A DNA stretch of 14,175 nt from Muribaculaceae bacterium (GTDB lineage: Bacteria > Bacteroidota > Bacteroidia > Bacteroidales > Muribaculaceae): NCBI GenBank assembly GCA_017962285.1, contig JAGCVR010000116.1, forward strand, positions 1-14,175. Reading direction: 5' to 3'. Numbering within the stretch: the first letter of the stretch is position 1; each line of letters starts with the position of its first letter. Shown here piece after piece: positions 1 to 6,721 of the stretch. Below the pieces are notes generated by a model that had not been told where the DNA came from, searched no databases, and saw nothing but the letters and a program-made list of their open reading frames with translations. A program made the position numbers and the translations under genes.

Positions 1-480
<480 letters not shown>

Positions 481-564
481 TCAGCCAAAATGTGTGAGCC
501 GCAGCCGCGGCACTCGCACCCCATGCAAAGGAAACAAATTGTATTTTCCATAGCATATAGTTTT

Positions 565-601
565 ACCACCATGGTTCATCAATGGCCATGGTGGTTTTTT
601 T
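565..601 (+). terminator. Intrinsic terminator after rpoC
   Basis: The arms ACCACCATGG (565-574) and CCATGGTGGT (586-595) form a perfect 10-bp stem with an 11-nt loop, followed directly by a run of T to 601. It lies 84 nt after the rpoC stop codon on the same strand and most likely ends the rpoBC transcript. Confidence 0.87.
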
Positions 602-637
602 ACGCCCCCATTGCCAAAAACACATCATTCAGTGAGC

Positions 638-684
638 TCTCCCGGCAAGGGAGATGTCTCTGTATTACGAGACGCAGTCTCGTA
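638..684. repeat. Two adjacent small hairpins
   Basis: The first hairpin has arms TCTCCC (638-643) and GGGAGA (649-654) around the loop GGCAA. The second has arms TACGAGAC (666-673) and GTCTCGTA (677-684) around the loop GCA. Neither is followed directly by a T run, so they do not look like terminators. Their placement between a terminator and the next promoter suggests a dispersed extragenic palindrome, which is inference only. Confidence 0.5.
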
Positions 685-691
685 CACCAGC

Positions 692-709
692 CCTCCTCAT
701 CCTCCTCAT
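692..709. repeat. Tandem 9-bp duplication CCTCCTCAT
   Basis: Two perfect adjacent copies of CCTCCTCAT occupy 692-700 and 701-709 and are followed by a T run. The duplication sits right after the hairpin pair; no function can be assigned. Confidence 0.6.
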
Positions 710-734
710 TTTTTGCGATTTCTCAATCAAATTC

Positions 735-757
735 GTAAAAAAATGTAGTTTTTTTAC
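735..757. repeat. Perfect A/T-rich inverted repeat upstream of the secreted-protein gene
   Basis: GTAAAAAAA (735-743) and TTTTTTTAC (749-757) are perfect complementary arms around the 5-nt spacer TGTAG. The repeat ends 20 nt before the possible -7 box at 778, so it covers the place where a -33 element would lie. It could be an operator, a weak terminator acting on either strand, or a chance A/T palindrome. Confidence 0.45.
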
Positions 758-777
758 CAAAAATAAAAAATATTTAT

Positions 778-785
778 TATCTTTG
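778..785 (+). promoter_or_regulatory. Possible -7 box for the secreted-protein gene
   Basis: TATCTTTG matches the Bacteroidetes -7 consensus TAnnTTTG exactly. Nothing close to TTTG occurs about 19-20 nt upstream (that position falls in the T-rich arm of the inverted repeat), so the -33 half is weak. If used, it gives a leader of roughly 110-115 nt before the ATG at 906. Confidence 0.4.
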
Positions 786-905
786 GGGGTGATAGATATT
801 TTATTTCACTCGGTCGTGATAACAGCCAATATGTAGTGAATAAAGACGATTAAGGAAATTGACTAAATTTATTAACCTAAATATTAACCAATTAACTATT
901 TTATT

Positions 906-3900
906 ATGAAATTAAAATCTACTCTTACACTTCTGTGCGCATTGTTCGCTACATGCGCATGGGCGGGAATACCCGATGGAGTGGGAGGAGGTAATCGCCG
1001 CGCAGCTGATGGCTTTAACGATCAGGCGTGGGAGATTTTCTTCGACAACACCCTCACGTCGCACTCCAAGCTCGGTAATCTGAATGCGCTTCAGTGGACC
1101 TGCACTGGTGCCACTACGCATCCCGAAGGACCAAACGCTCCCAACGGGGAGTCGCTGGCCAGAAAAGCAGCATTTGTGGCTGTTGCTGATGGTGGCGATG
1201 TGGTGTTCACTTCCCCTTACGACTTCCACGATCAAAAGGGCTGGAGCGGCCACAACTTCAAGTATGTGGCAATCAACGCCATCGTGTATAATGCCGACGG
1301 CAGCGCTTCCACTTTCCAGCCTCAGTTCAAGTTCCTCGGCTTCTCCGAGCGTACCGATCCTGCTGGAGATTTTCGCGATCCTGGCCAGGACATCACCTTC
1401 TCTTTCGATGCCATGGATGACAACAGCACTTGCCGTCAGACTGTCTGGTCGAACACCAAGGACTACAATGGATCCTGTCTTTGCCGTCAGTTCCAGATAA
1501 TCTTCCCGAATCTGCAGGCTGGCAGCGTGGTGAAACTCTTTGGCGTGGGTCTCTATTGCTCTTATGCCGAAGAGCTTAGCACTGCCATAGCTCCAGATCA
1601 AAGTAAAGCCGTCCAGTGGTTCGACTACGACCTTGGTGCGTTGGGACAGTCCTATTGGGGCTATGAAAATCCCACCACTAACAATGTGAACAACACTGCT
1701 TTCTCCTATATGCCGCGTATCGGTTGCGACTCGTTGGTAACGCTGGCCGCACTCGGTAATCAGATTGTGGAAGGCCTCACCTTTACTGGAAAATTAAGCT
1801 ACGACCGTCAGCCCTCATGGGGTGACCCCAATGCTTTCCGCAACGGTAAGAACACTCTCACCAACGAGGAGGCGCTGAAGACATTCGGTCAGTGGTACGA
1901 CTACACCATCGAAGTTTCCGAGCCTTGCTATGCCAACATCAACCTGGTGATTGGCGGTAACTATGCCAACTGGAGTGCTATCGCAAACGGCTGGGGCGGA
2001 AACGGCGACAACATCGTGAGTCTTTCTGATATGCCCGGCACCGTATGGCCCCGTCGCTATCTGTTTTCTTACGTGCTCAGCGTTGACGGCAGGAACATCG
2101 ACGTGGCAGATAACTATAAGAAGTATCCAACCTTCTATAAGACCATTATTCCGCAGGGAGGTAGCTTGAATTCGGCGAACTACTACTCTGCCGCTGAGTT
2201 CCTCGACCTGCTCGACCATCCCGAGGACTGGGTGAACTATCCCGCCAACGGTCTCGACACACGTACCGACACGCTTCACTTGTGGCCAGGCTCAATCTAC
2301 GGCAACGAGTGGGTTCCGTTCTCATCGGCTGAAAGACACCCGGCACTGGGCGACCAGTATGTGAACATTCCTCTCACCGCAGGTAAGCACACAATCCGTG
2401 TGAAGAAACTTGTGGGTGCCGGCGACGTTTACGACGGATTCGTAATCAAGACTTCCGCATTGACCGACGTTCCCGTGAGCGCTATCACGGTCAGCCCGTC
2501 TTCGATAAACACCCTCACGGCTCAAGGCACTACTCTGAGCTACACCATTACTCCACCTAATGCCACTAACCAGGATGTGTCCTGGAGTTGCGACAACGCA
2601 CAGGTGAGCATCACCGACAATGGCGACGGCACAATCACCGTGGCATATCACGGCGTGGAATCTGACGCTTCGGGCGCAACTATTACTGCAACTGCCGACG
2701 ACGGCTGGGGCGCAACCGCCACAGTGCCAATCACAAAGATGAAGGGCAGCAATTCCAACTATCCCGATGCTACTCCAATTCCGGCTGGAACCATCAAGAA
2801 CTCGTGGACTTACATAGGCGGTCTGGTCAAGAGCGACCTCACGACAAATCCTATCGAAGGCAACCGCATCACTACTCCATGGACCGTTACAGGTGCCAAG
2901 CAGATCCGCGCCAATGCTTCTACCGCCCACCGCTCGTGGGCTGGTGCAGTGGCTGAAGGCGGCGACGTTATCTTCTGCACCGAGCAGACAGATGATTACA
3001 ACGCAGCCGACGGCAGTCCTACGAATATCGCTGTGACCGTGATTACTTATAACGAAAACGGCTCCAACTCGATTTTCGAGCCCGTTCTTCGCCTCACTAA
3101 CACCAACGACGGTTCTACCAAGGCTGTGAAACTGGGTCTTGCCGATGATTCTCCAAATCGCCAGACTTTCACCACCGTGGGCTTGAGTATTGGCTTGTTA
3201 AACAACCACTTCAACAAGGTTGAGGTTATCTTCCCCGATCTTGACGAGAACAGCGTGGTGAGCCTTACCGGTATTCAGTTCGAACTTAACGGAACACGCA
3301 ACCTCGCTCCAAGTTCCACAGTCTATATTCCTTCCCACTTCTACGACCAGGGCGGTCAAGACGTGGCTTACCACAGCTACATGAACCGCAATGCTTGGGA
3401 AGTGTACTGGCGTCGTACCGACGTTGACAGTGTGAATATTGAGGGCGGATTCGCTAATGTAAATACTGGAATGGATGCGGCAGGTGCCACTTCAGGTCTG
3501 GAATACGGATATCTGGAGAACATTCACGGTCCCGGTGGAATGGGCGGAAACCCCGAAAACATCTGTGGATTGGCAAACGATAACAACAACAGCATGCCTT
3601 GGACATATGCTCAGGCAACCGACTACTATGGCACTTGGTTCAACTATACCGTGAACGTAACAGCTCCGGTTTATGCTTCGGTGAACATCTCAACTGCTCA
3701 GCGCTTCGCTCACGCTGTGGGCAACGTTAACGGCAACGGCGACCGCGGTATTGTTCTCACCCCAGAAGGAAACAAGATGGTGTGGAGCCGTCGTTATGCC
3801 GGTGGCGCTTATGTGCTCAACCTCGACGGCAATAACATTGCCACTAACCAGAAATCGTTCCCGTCGATCATGAAGAGACCGGATAGAATCTACACGAAGA

Positions 3901-4721
3901 ATGGTGTAGCAGGAGACGACGCTTACACAGTTGAAGAATGGGCCGACTATAAGGCTGTGATCGATGATCCTACCCAGTGGACCAGCACTCTGCTCGAGGA
4001 TGGCGCACCTAACGACACCCTCTTCACATGGGCTAACGTTACAAATGATTACCACGGAACCGACCATCGCAACTTCTACATCGACAAGATGGTGAATCCC
4101 GATGCCGGTGACCAGTGGGTAATGATTCCGCTCGCCGCAGGTAAGCACACCTTCAAGATCAAGAACGTGTATGGACGCTACAACTCTCTGGGTACCATCG
4201 AAATCAAGGCTGGCGCTGAAGTTACTCCGGTAACCCAGATTCGTCTCCGCGACCACACCGATGGCATTATCGCTGAACTTGATAAGGACTATCCCGAAAC
4301 GGTGACTTATCAGGTGATACCTAACAATGCTACGAACATGGCATTGGACATCACTTGTACCGATCCCGATGTGAAATGGGTGGTTAAAGAAGTGGATACC
4401 AGAGGCATCGGAACAATCGTGTTCAGCTATGAGCCCGAGACACCGGCTGCTGGCGCGCCACGCAAGGTACGCCGCAAAGCCGATGGCAATCCTGCAACCA
4501 TCACCATTGCATCTGCCGACGCATTCTCAAGCGCAAGCCCCATCACCCTCTCTGTGGGAATGCTTACTGGCGTGGAAGAAGTGAATGCCACTAAGCAGGT
4601 TGAGAAAGTTCTCTACTACAACCCGCTCGGTATCGTAAGCGAAGAACCATTCCCCGGACTTAACGTGGTGGTTACAACTTACAACGACGGCTCAAAGGCA
4701 ACCCGCAAAGTGGTGAAATAA
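906..4721 (+). CDS. Large secreted protein with two copies of one module, Big-like domains and a Por-type C-terminal tail
   Basis: This is a 1271-aa exported protein that I cannot name. Residues 1-21 are a signal peptide (MKLKSTLTLLC, hydrophobic core, cleavage after CAWA). Residues about 22-515 and 617-1100 are two copies of the same module. Matching landmarks are GGDVVF (96) and GGDVIF (685), IIFPNL and VIFPDL, WPRRY and WSRRY, and GDQYVNIPLTAGKHT (482) and GDQWVMIPLAAGKHT (1068); the first and last are 386 and 383 residues apart. Each copy is followed by a bacterial Ig-like (Big_2-type) domain, about 524-611 and 1109-1218, with the PNATN signature. Residues 1222-1271 (LYYNPLG, then PFPGLNVVVTTYNDGS and a basic end) resemble the type IX secretion (Por) C-terminal signal. 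No catalytic motif was recognised. It is probably a surface or released protein; adhesion or ligand binding is only a guess. It is a single-gene unit with its own terminator. Confidence 0.9.
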   Translation: MKLKSTLTLLCALFATCAWAGIPDGVGGGNRRAADGFNDQAWEIFFDNTLTSHSKLGNLNALQWTCTGATTHPEGPNAPNGESLARKAAFVAVADGGDVVFTSPYDFHDQKGWSGHNFKYVAINAIVYNADGSASTFQPQFKFLGFSERTDPAGDFRDPGQDITFSFDAMDDNSTCRQTVWSNTKDYNGSCLCRQFQIIFPNLQAGSVVKLFGVGLYCSYAEELSTAIAPDQSKAVQWFDYDLGALGQSYWGYENPTTNNVNNTAFSYMPRIGCDSLVTLAALGNQIVEGLTFTGKLSYDRQPSWGDPNAFRNGKNTLTNEEALKTFGQWYDYTIEVSEPCYANINLVIGGNYANWSAIANGWGGNGDNIVSLSDMPGTVWPRRYLFSYVLSVDGRNIDVADNYKKYPTFYKTIIPQGGSLNSANYYSAAEFLDLLDHPEDWVNYPANGLDTRTDTLHLWPGSIYGNEWVPFSSAERHPALGDQYVNIPLTAGKHTIRVKKLVGAGDVYDGFVIKTSALTDVPVSAITVSPSSINTLTAQGTTLSYTITPPNATNQDVSWSCDNAQVSITDNGDGTITVAYHGVESDASGATITATADDGWGATATVPITKMKGSNSNYPDATPIPAGTIKNSWTYIGGLVKSDLTTNPIEGNRITTPWTVTGAKQIRANASTAHRSWAGAVAEGGDVIFCTEQTDDYNAADGSPTNIAVTVITYNENGSNSIFEPVLRLTNTNDGSTKAVKLGLADDSPNRQTFTTVGLSIGLLNNHFNKVEVIFPDLDENSVVSLTGIQFELNGTRNLAPSSTVYIPSHFYDQGGQDVAYHSYMNRNAWEVYWRRTDVDSVNIEGGFANVNTGMDAAGATSGLEYGYLENIHGPGGMGGNPENICGLANDNNNSMPWTYAQATDYYGTWFNYTVNVTAPVYASVNISTAQRFAHAVGNVNGNGDRGIVLTPEGNKMVWSRRYAGGAYVLNLDGNNIATNQKSFPSIMKRPDRIYTKNGVAGDDAYTVEEWADYKAVIDDPTQWTSTLLEDGAPNDTLFTWANVTNDYHGTDHRNFYIDKMVNPDAGDQWVMIPLAAGKHTFKIKNVYGRYNSLGTIEIKAGAEVTPVTQIRLRDHTDGIIAELDKDYPETVTYQVIPNNATNMALDITCTDPDVKWVVKEVDTRGIGTIVFSYEPETPAAGAPRKVRRKADGNPATITIASADAFSSASPITLSVGMLTGVEEVNATKQVEKVLYYNPLGIVSEEPFPGLNVVVTTYNDGSKATRKVVK

Positions 4722-4744
4722 GACGTTAGATTTTAGACGTTAGA
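4722..4744. repeat. Direct repeat GACGTTAGA
   Basis: Two copies of GACGTTAGA (4722-4730 and 4736-4744) lie directly after the stop codon of the secreted-protein gene, separated by TTTTA. They are followed by a partial ACTTAGA copy. They lie between the stop codon and the terminator; function unknown. Confidence 0.5.
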
Positions 4745-4757
4745 ACTTAGATATTTT

Positions 4758-4794
4758 GAGGGGCGTTCCCAGCACGGGAGCGCCCCTCTTTTTT
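4758..4794 (+). terminator. Intrinsic terminator after the secreted-protein gene
   Basis: The arms at 4758-4770 (GAGGGGCGTTCCC) and 4776-4788 (GGGAGCGCCCCTC) form a 13-bp stem with one G-T wobble and the loop AGCAC, followed by six T residues to 4794. It starts 37 nt after the stop codon and isolates this gene from the kinase operon downstream. Confidence 0.92.
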
Positions 4795-4824
4795 CCCGAA
4801 TTGTTAATAACTTTTCTGAAAACT

Positions 4825-4859
4825 TTTGTTGCTTTTTTCTCAAAATTTCCCTAACTTTG
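4825..4859 (+). promoter_or_regulatory. Promoter of the deoxynucleoside kinase pair
   Basis: The -7 box TAACTTTG (4852-4859) fits TAnnTTTG exactly. The -33 region reads TTTTGTTG: its TTG at 4829-4831 is 20 nt upstream, while the perfect TTTG at 4825-4828 is 23 nt upstream. Transcription would start near 4865, giving a leader of only about 20 nt before the ATG at 4885. Confidence 0.72.
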
Positions 4860-4884
4860 AAAATGATATTTAACCTAATGAACA

Positions 4885-5541
4885 ATGCATATCGTAGTAG
4901 CCGGAAATATAGGTAGCGGCAAGTCCACGCTAACCGAAATGCTCGCCAAGCATTATGGGTGGAAACCTCAGTATGAGTCGGTTACGAACAATCCTTATCT
5001 CGAGGACTACTATGCCGACCTGCACCGATGGTCGTTCAATCTCGAAGTGTATTTCCTCAAGGAACGCTTCCGCGACCTGCTGCAGATTTCTCGCTCCTCC
5101 GAAACCATTATCCAGGACCGATCCATCTTCGAAGGGGTGTATGTCTTCATGGCAAACAACAAGGCTATGGGGCACCTCTCCGACCGCGACTTCCAGACCT
5201 ATATGGATCTCTTCGCACAGATGCTTGCCGTGGTCAAGATGCCCGACCTGATGATTTACCTCCGCGCTTCGGTTTCGCATCTCGTGGCTAACATCCGCCG
5301 CCGCGGACGCGACTACGAGCAGACCATGCAGCTGGTCTATCTCGAAAACCTCAACGCGCGATACGAGGAATTCATCACCAAGCATTATCCGGGACGAGTG
5401 ATGATTGTGGACAAGGACAACCTTGACTTCCAGCACAACACCGCCGACTTCCTCTCAATAACAAAACGCATCGACCAACTCTTCTACGGGCTCTTCCCGG
5501 AAACAACCAATAATTCAGACTTACCCTTAAAACTCGAATAG
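4885..5541 (+). CDS. Deoxynucleoside kinase, first of a tandem pair (altered base pocket)
   Basis: This is a 218-aa cytoplasmic kinase of the dNK/dCK/dGK family that phosphorylates a deoxynucleoside to its 5'-monophosphate in DNA-precursor salvage. The P-loop GNIGSGKS is at residues 7-14, the substrate motif RWSF at 48-51, the DRS motif at 78-80 and the lid RRRGRDYEQ at 138-146. It aligns almost without gaps with the next gene, about 60% identical over the first 160 residues by hand count. By alignment to human deoxycytidine kinase (numbering from memory), residue 54 is Glu where the base-binding Gln97 is expected, and residue 84 is Gly where Asp133 is expected; the Arg104 equivalent (R61) is kept. 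Its substrate therefore probably differs from that of its partner, but which base it prefers cannot be read from sequence. It carries a short extra C-terminal tail (about 207-218). It is first in the operon, with a consensus promoter just upstream. Confidence 0.93.
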   Translation: MHIVVAGNIGSGKSTLTEMLAKHYGWKPQYESVTNNPYLEDYYADLHRWSFNLEVYFLKERFRDLLQISRSSETIIQDRSIFEGVYVFMANNKAMGHLSDRDFQTYMDLFAQMLAVVKMPDLMIYLRASVSHLVANIRRRGRDYEQTMQLVYLENLNARYEEFITKHYPGRVMIVDKDNLDFQHNTADFLSITKRIDQLFYGLFPETTNNSDLPLKLE

Positions 5542-5543
5542 TT

Positions 5544-6164
5544 ATGCATATAGCAGTAGCAGGAAACATCGGATGTGGGAAAACCACCCTCACAGGAATG
5601 CTCGCCAAGCGTTACGGATGGCAGCCAAGATACGAATCGGTTAGCGATAATCCTTACCTCGAGGATTTCTATGCCGACATGAACCGGTGGTCGTTCAATC
5701 TCCAGATTTATTTCCTGAACAGGCGCTTCAAGGAAGTGGTGGAGATTTCAAAGACCCAGGATGTGATTATCCAGGACCGTACCATCTACGAGGATGCGTG
5801 CATCTTTGCACCCAACCTGCACGGACAAGGGTTTATGTCCGATCGCGATTTCCAGACCTATCAGGACTTGTTCGAGCTGATGATGTCGATGGTGAAGAAA
5901 CCTGAACTGATGATTTATATCCGCTCGTCAATCTCCACTCTGGTGTCGCAGATCCAGAAACGCGGACGCGAGTACGAGCAGACCATGCGAATCGACTATC
6001 TGCAGGGTCTTGAGGAACGCTATGAAAAATGGATCGCTGCCTACGACGGACCTCTTCTCATTATTGATGGCGACACATGCAAATTCGGCGACGACCCCAA
6101 GCACTTCAAGCAGGTGACCGACCGCATCGATGCCATGCTCTTCGGCCTCTTCCCCGCCATCTGA
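5544..6164 (+). CDS. Deoxynucleoside kinase, second of a tandem pair
   Basis: This is a 206-aa deoxynucleoside kinase, paralogue of the gene before it. The ATG lies only 2 nt after the upstream TAG, so the two are surely co-transcribed and probably made together. The P-loop is GNIGCGKT (7-14), the DRT motif is at 78-80 and the lid QKRGREYEQ at 138-146. Unlike its partner it keeps the family's base-recognition set: Gln54, Arg61 and Asp84 (matching Gln97, Arg104 and Asp133 of human dCK, numbering from memory), in the context RTIYEDACIF. That is the pattern of deoxyadenosine/deoxyguanosine/deoxycytidine kinases. Tandem pairs of this family are known in Lactobacillus (dAK/dGK, which work as a heterodimer) and Bacillus (dck/dgk), so a heterodimer is possible here but not shown. 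The gene ends 80 nt before the convergent nrdG. Confidence 0.94.
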   Translation: MHIAVAGNIGCGKTTLTGMLAKRYGWQPRYESVSDNPYLEDFYADMNRWSFNLQIYFLNRRFKEVVEISKTQDVIIQDRTIYEDACIFAPNLHGQGFMSDRDFQTYQDLFELMMSMVKKPELMIYIRSSISTLVSQIQKRGREYEQTMRIDYLQGLEERYEKWIAAYDGPLLIIDGDTCKFGDDPKHFKQVTDRIDAMLFGLFPAI

Positions 6165-6177
6165 TCTTTATAGAATA

Positions 6178-6238
6178 CTAGCCTTTCGAGCCGTTCTAGC
6201 CTGGCTAGATGGGCTAGCCCGGCTATCTCTGCCAGCCC
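6178..6238. repeat. Palindromic element between the convergent kinase and nrdG genes
   Basis: This patch is built from self-complementary words. TAGCCTGGCTA (6197-6207) lies within the hairpin TCTAGC-CTG-GCTAGA (6195-6209). The perfect palindrome GGGCTAGCCC follows at 6211-6220, then TAGCCCGGCTA (6215-6225), and GCCAGCCC closes the element (6231-6238). No T run follows on either strand, so it is not a classic intrinsic terminator, though it could slow or stop transcripts arriving from both sides. A related element in the opposite orientation lies at 9187-9237. Confidence 0.6.
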
Positions 6239-6244
6239 CTCCGG

Positions 6245-6700
6245 TTAATTCGCTAAAGCTTCATGAACGTTGATAATCCGCTGGTTGCTGCTGCCGCGGA
6301 ACAGCAGCGACGTGTCGCGGAGCGATTCCACGAACCTGCCCTCCACCACCGTGTCCACTTTCCGCACCACATCCAGCAGATCCTGCTCACCGAGAATCTC
6401 TTCCCACGTGAAACCCGTGTAAAGCCACACGTTAAGCCCCAGTTCCTTTATCTTCTCCACTAATTCAGCCACTTCACCGGGATGGTAGAGTGGGTCGCCG
6501 CCCGTGAGCGTTACAGGCATCTCGTTATATTCCACCACATCCATTATCTGGCTCAGGCTCATTTCGGTGCCGGCGGTGAAATCCCACGACTGCGGGTTGT
6601 GGCACCCGGCGCAGCCGTGCCTGCACCCGGCGAGATATATCGATGTCCTCAAGCCCGGACCATCCACCGATGTCCCCTCTATTATCCGCAATACTCGCAT
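6245..6700 (-). CDS. nrdG: Anaerobic ribonucleoside-triphosphate reductase activating protein
   Basis: This is a 151-aa radical SAM enzyme that installs the glycyl radical on NrdD, allowing ribonucleotide reduction without oxygen. Cys26, Cys30 and Cys33 in GCRHGCAGCHNP form the CxxxCxxC site for the [4Fe-4S] cluster that cleaves S-adenosylmethionine. TGGDP (66-70) is the usual SAM-contacting GGE/GGD segment, and GSSNQRIINV (136-145) is the family's C-terminal signature. The length matches the family (about 150-160 aa). The start is the ATG at 6700-6698, which places the conserved RIIEGTSVDGPGLRTS stretch at the N-terminus. It lies 21 nt after the nrdD stop on the same strand, so the two form one operon driven from the promoter near 9005. 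The 3' end faces the second deoxynucleoside kinase gene, with a palindromic element between them. Confidence 0.96.
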   Translation of the reverse strand: MRVLRIIEGTSVDGPGLRTSIYLAGCRHGCAGCHNPQSWDFTAGTEMSLSQIMDVVEYNEMPVTLTGGDPLYHPGEVAELVEKIKELGLNVWLYTGFTWEEILGEQDLLDVVRKVDTVVEGRFVESLRDTSLLFRGSSNQRIINVHEALAN

Positions 6701-6721
6701 AATGACAGATGCTGACGCTGA

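Larger units (their letters stand above)
481..905. other. 425-nt intergenic region between rpoC and the secreted-protein gene
   Basis: No convincing gene is seen here. In order it holds the rpoC terminator (565-601), two adjacent small hairpins (638-654 and 666-684), a 9-bp tandem duplication (692-709), an A/T inverted repeat (735-757), a possible -7 promoter box (778-785), and a very A/T-rich leader with ATTAAC-type repeats at 871, 883 and 891 just before the ATG at 906. Short open frames in this stretch have no coding character. Confidence 0.7.

Noticed and set aside
490..836. Two short plus-strand frames (82 and 60 codons) after rpoC
   Set aside because: They read through the rpoC terminator and hairpins, have low-complexity Ser/Phe content, and have no promoter fitting their starts.
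912..1601. 229-codon minus-strand frame inside the secreted-protein gene (others at 2322-2930 and 3690-4256)
   Set aside because: The plus-strand protein has a signal peptide, internal duplication and secretion tail; these frames are its mirror images.
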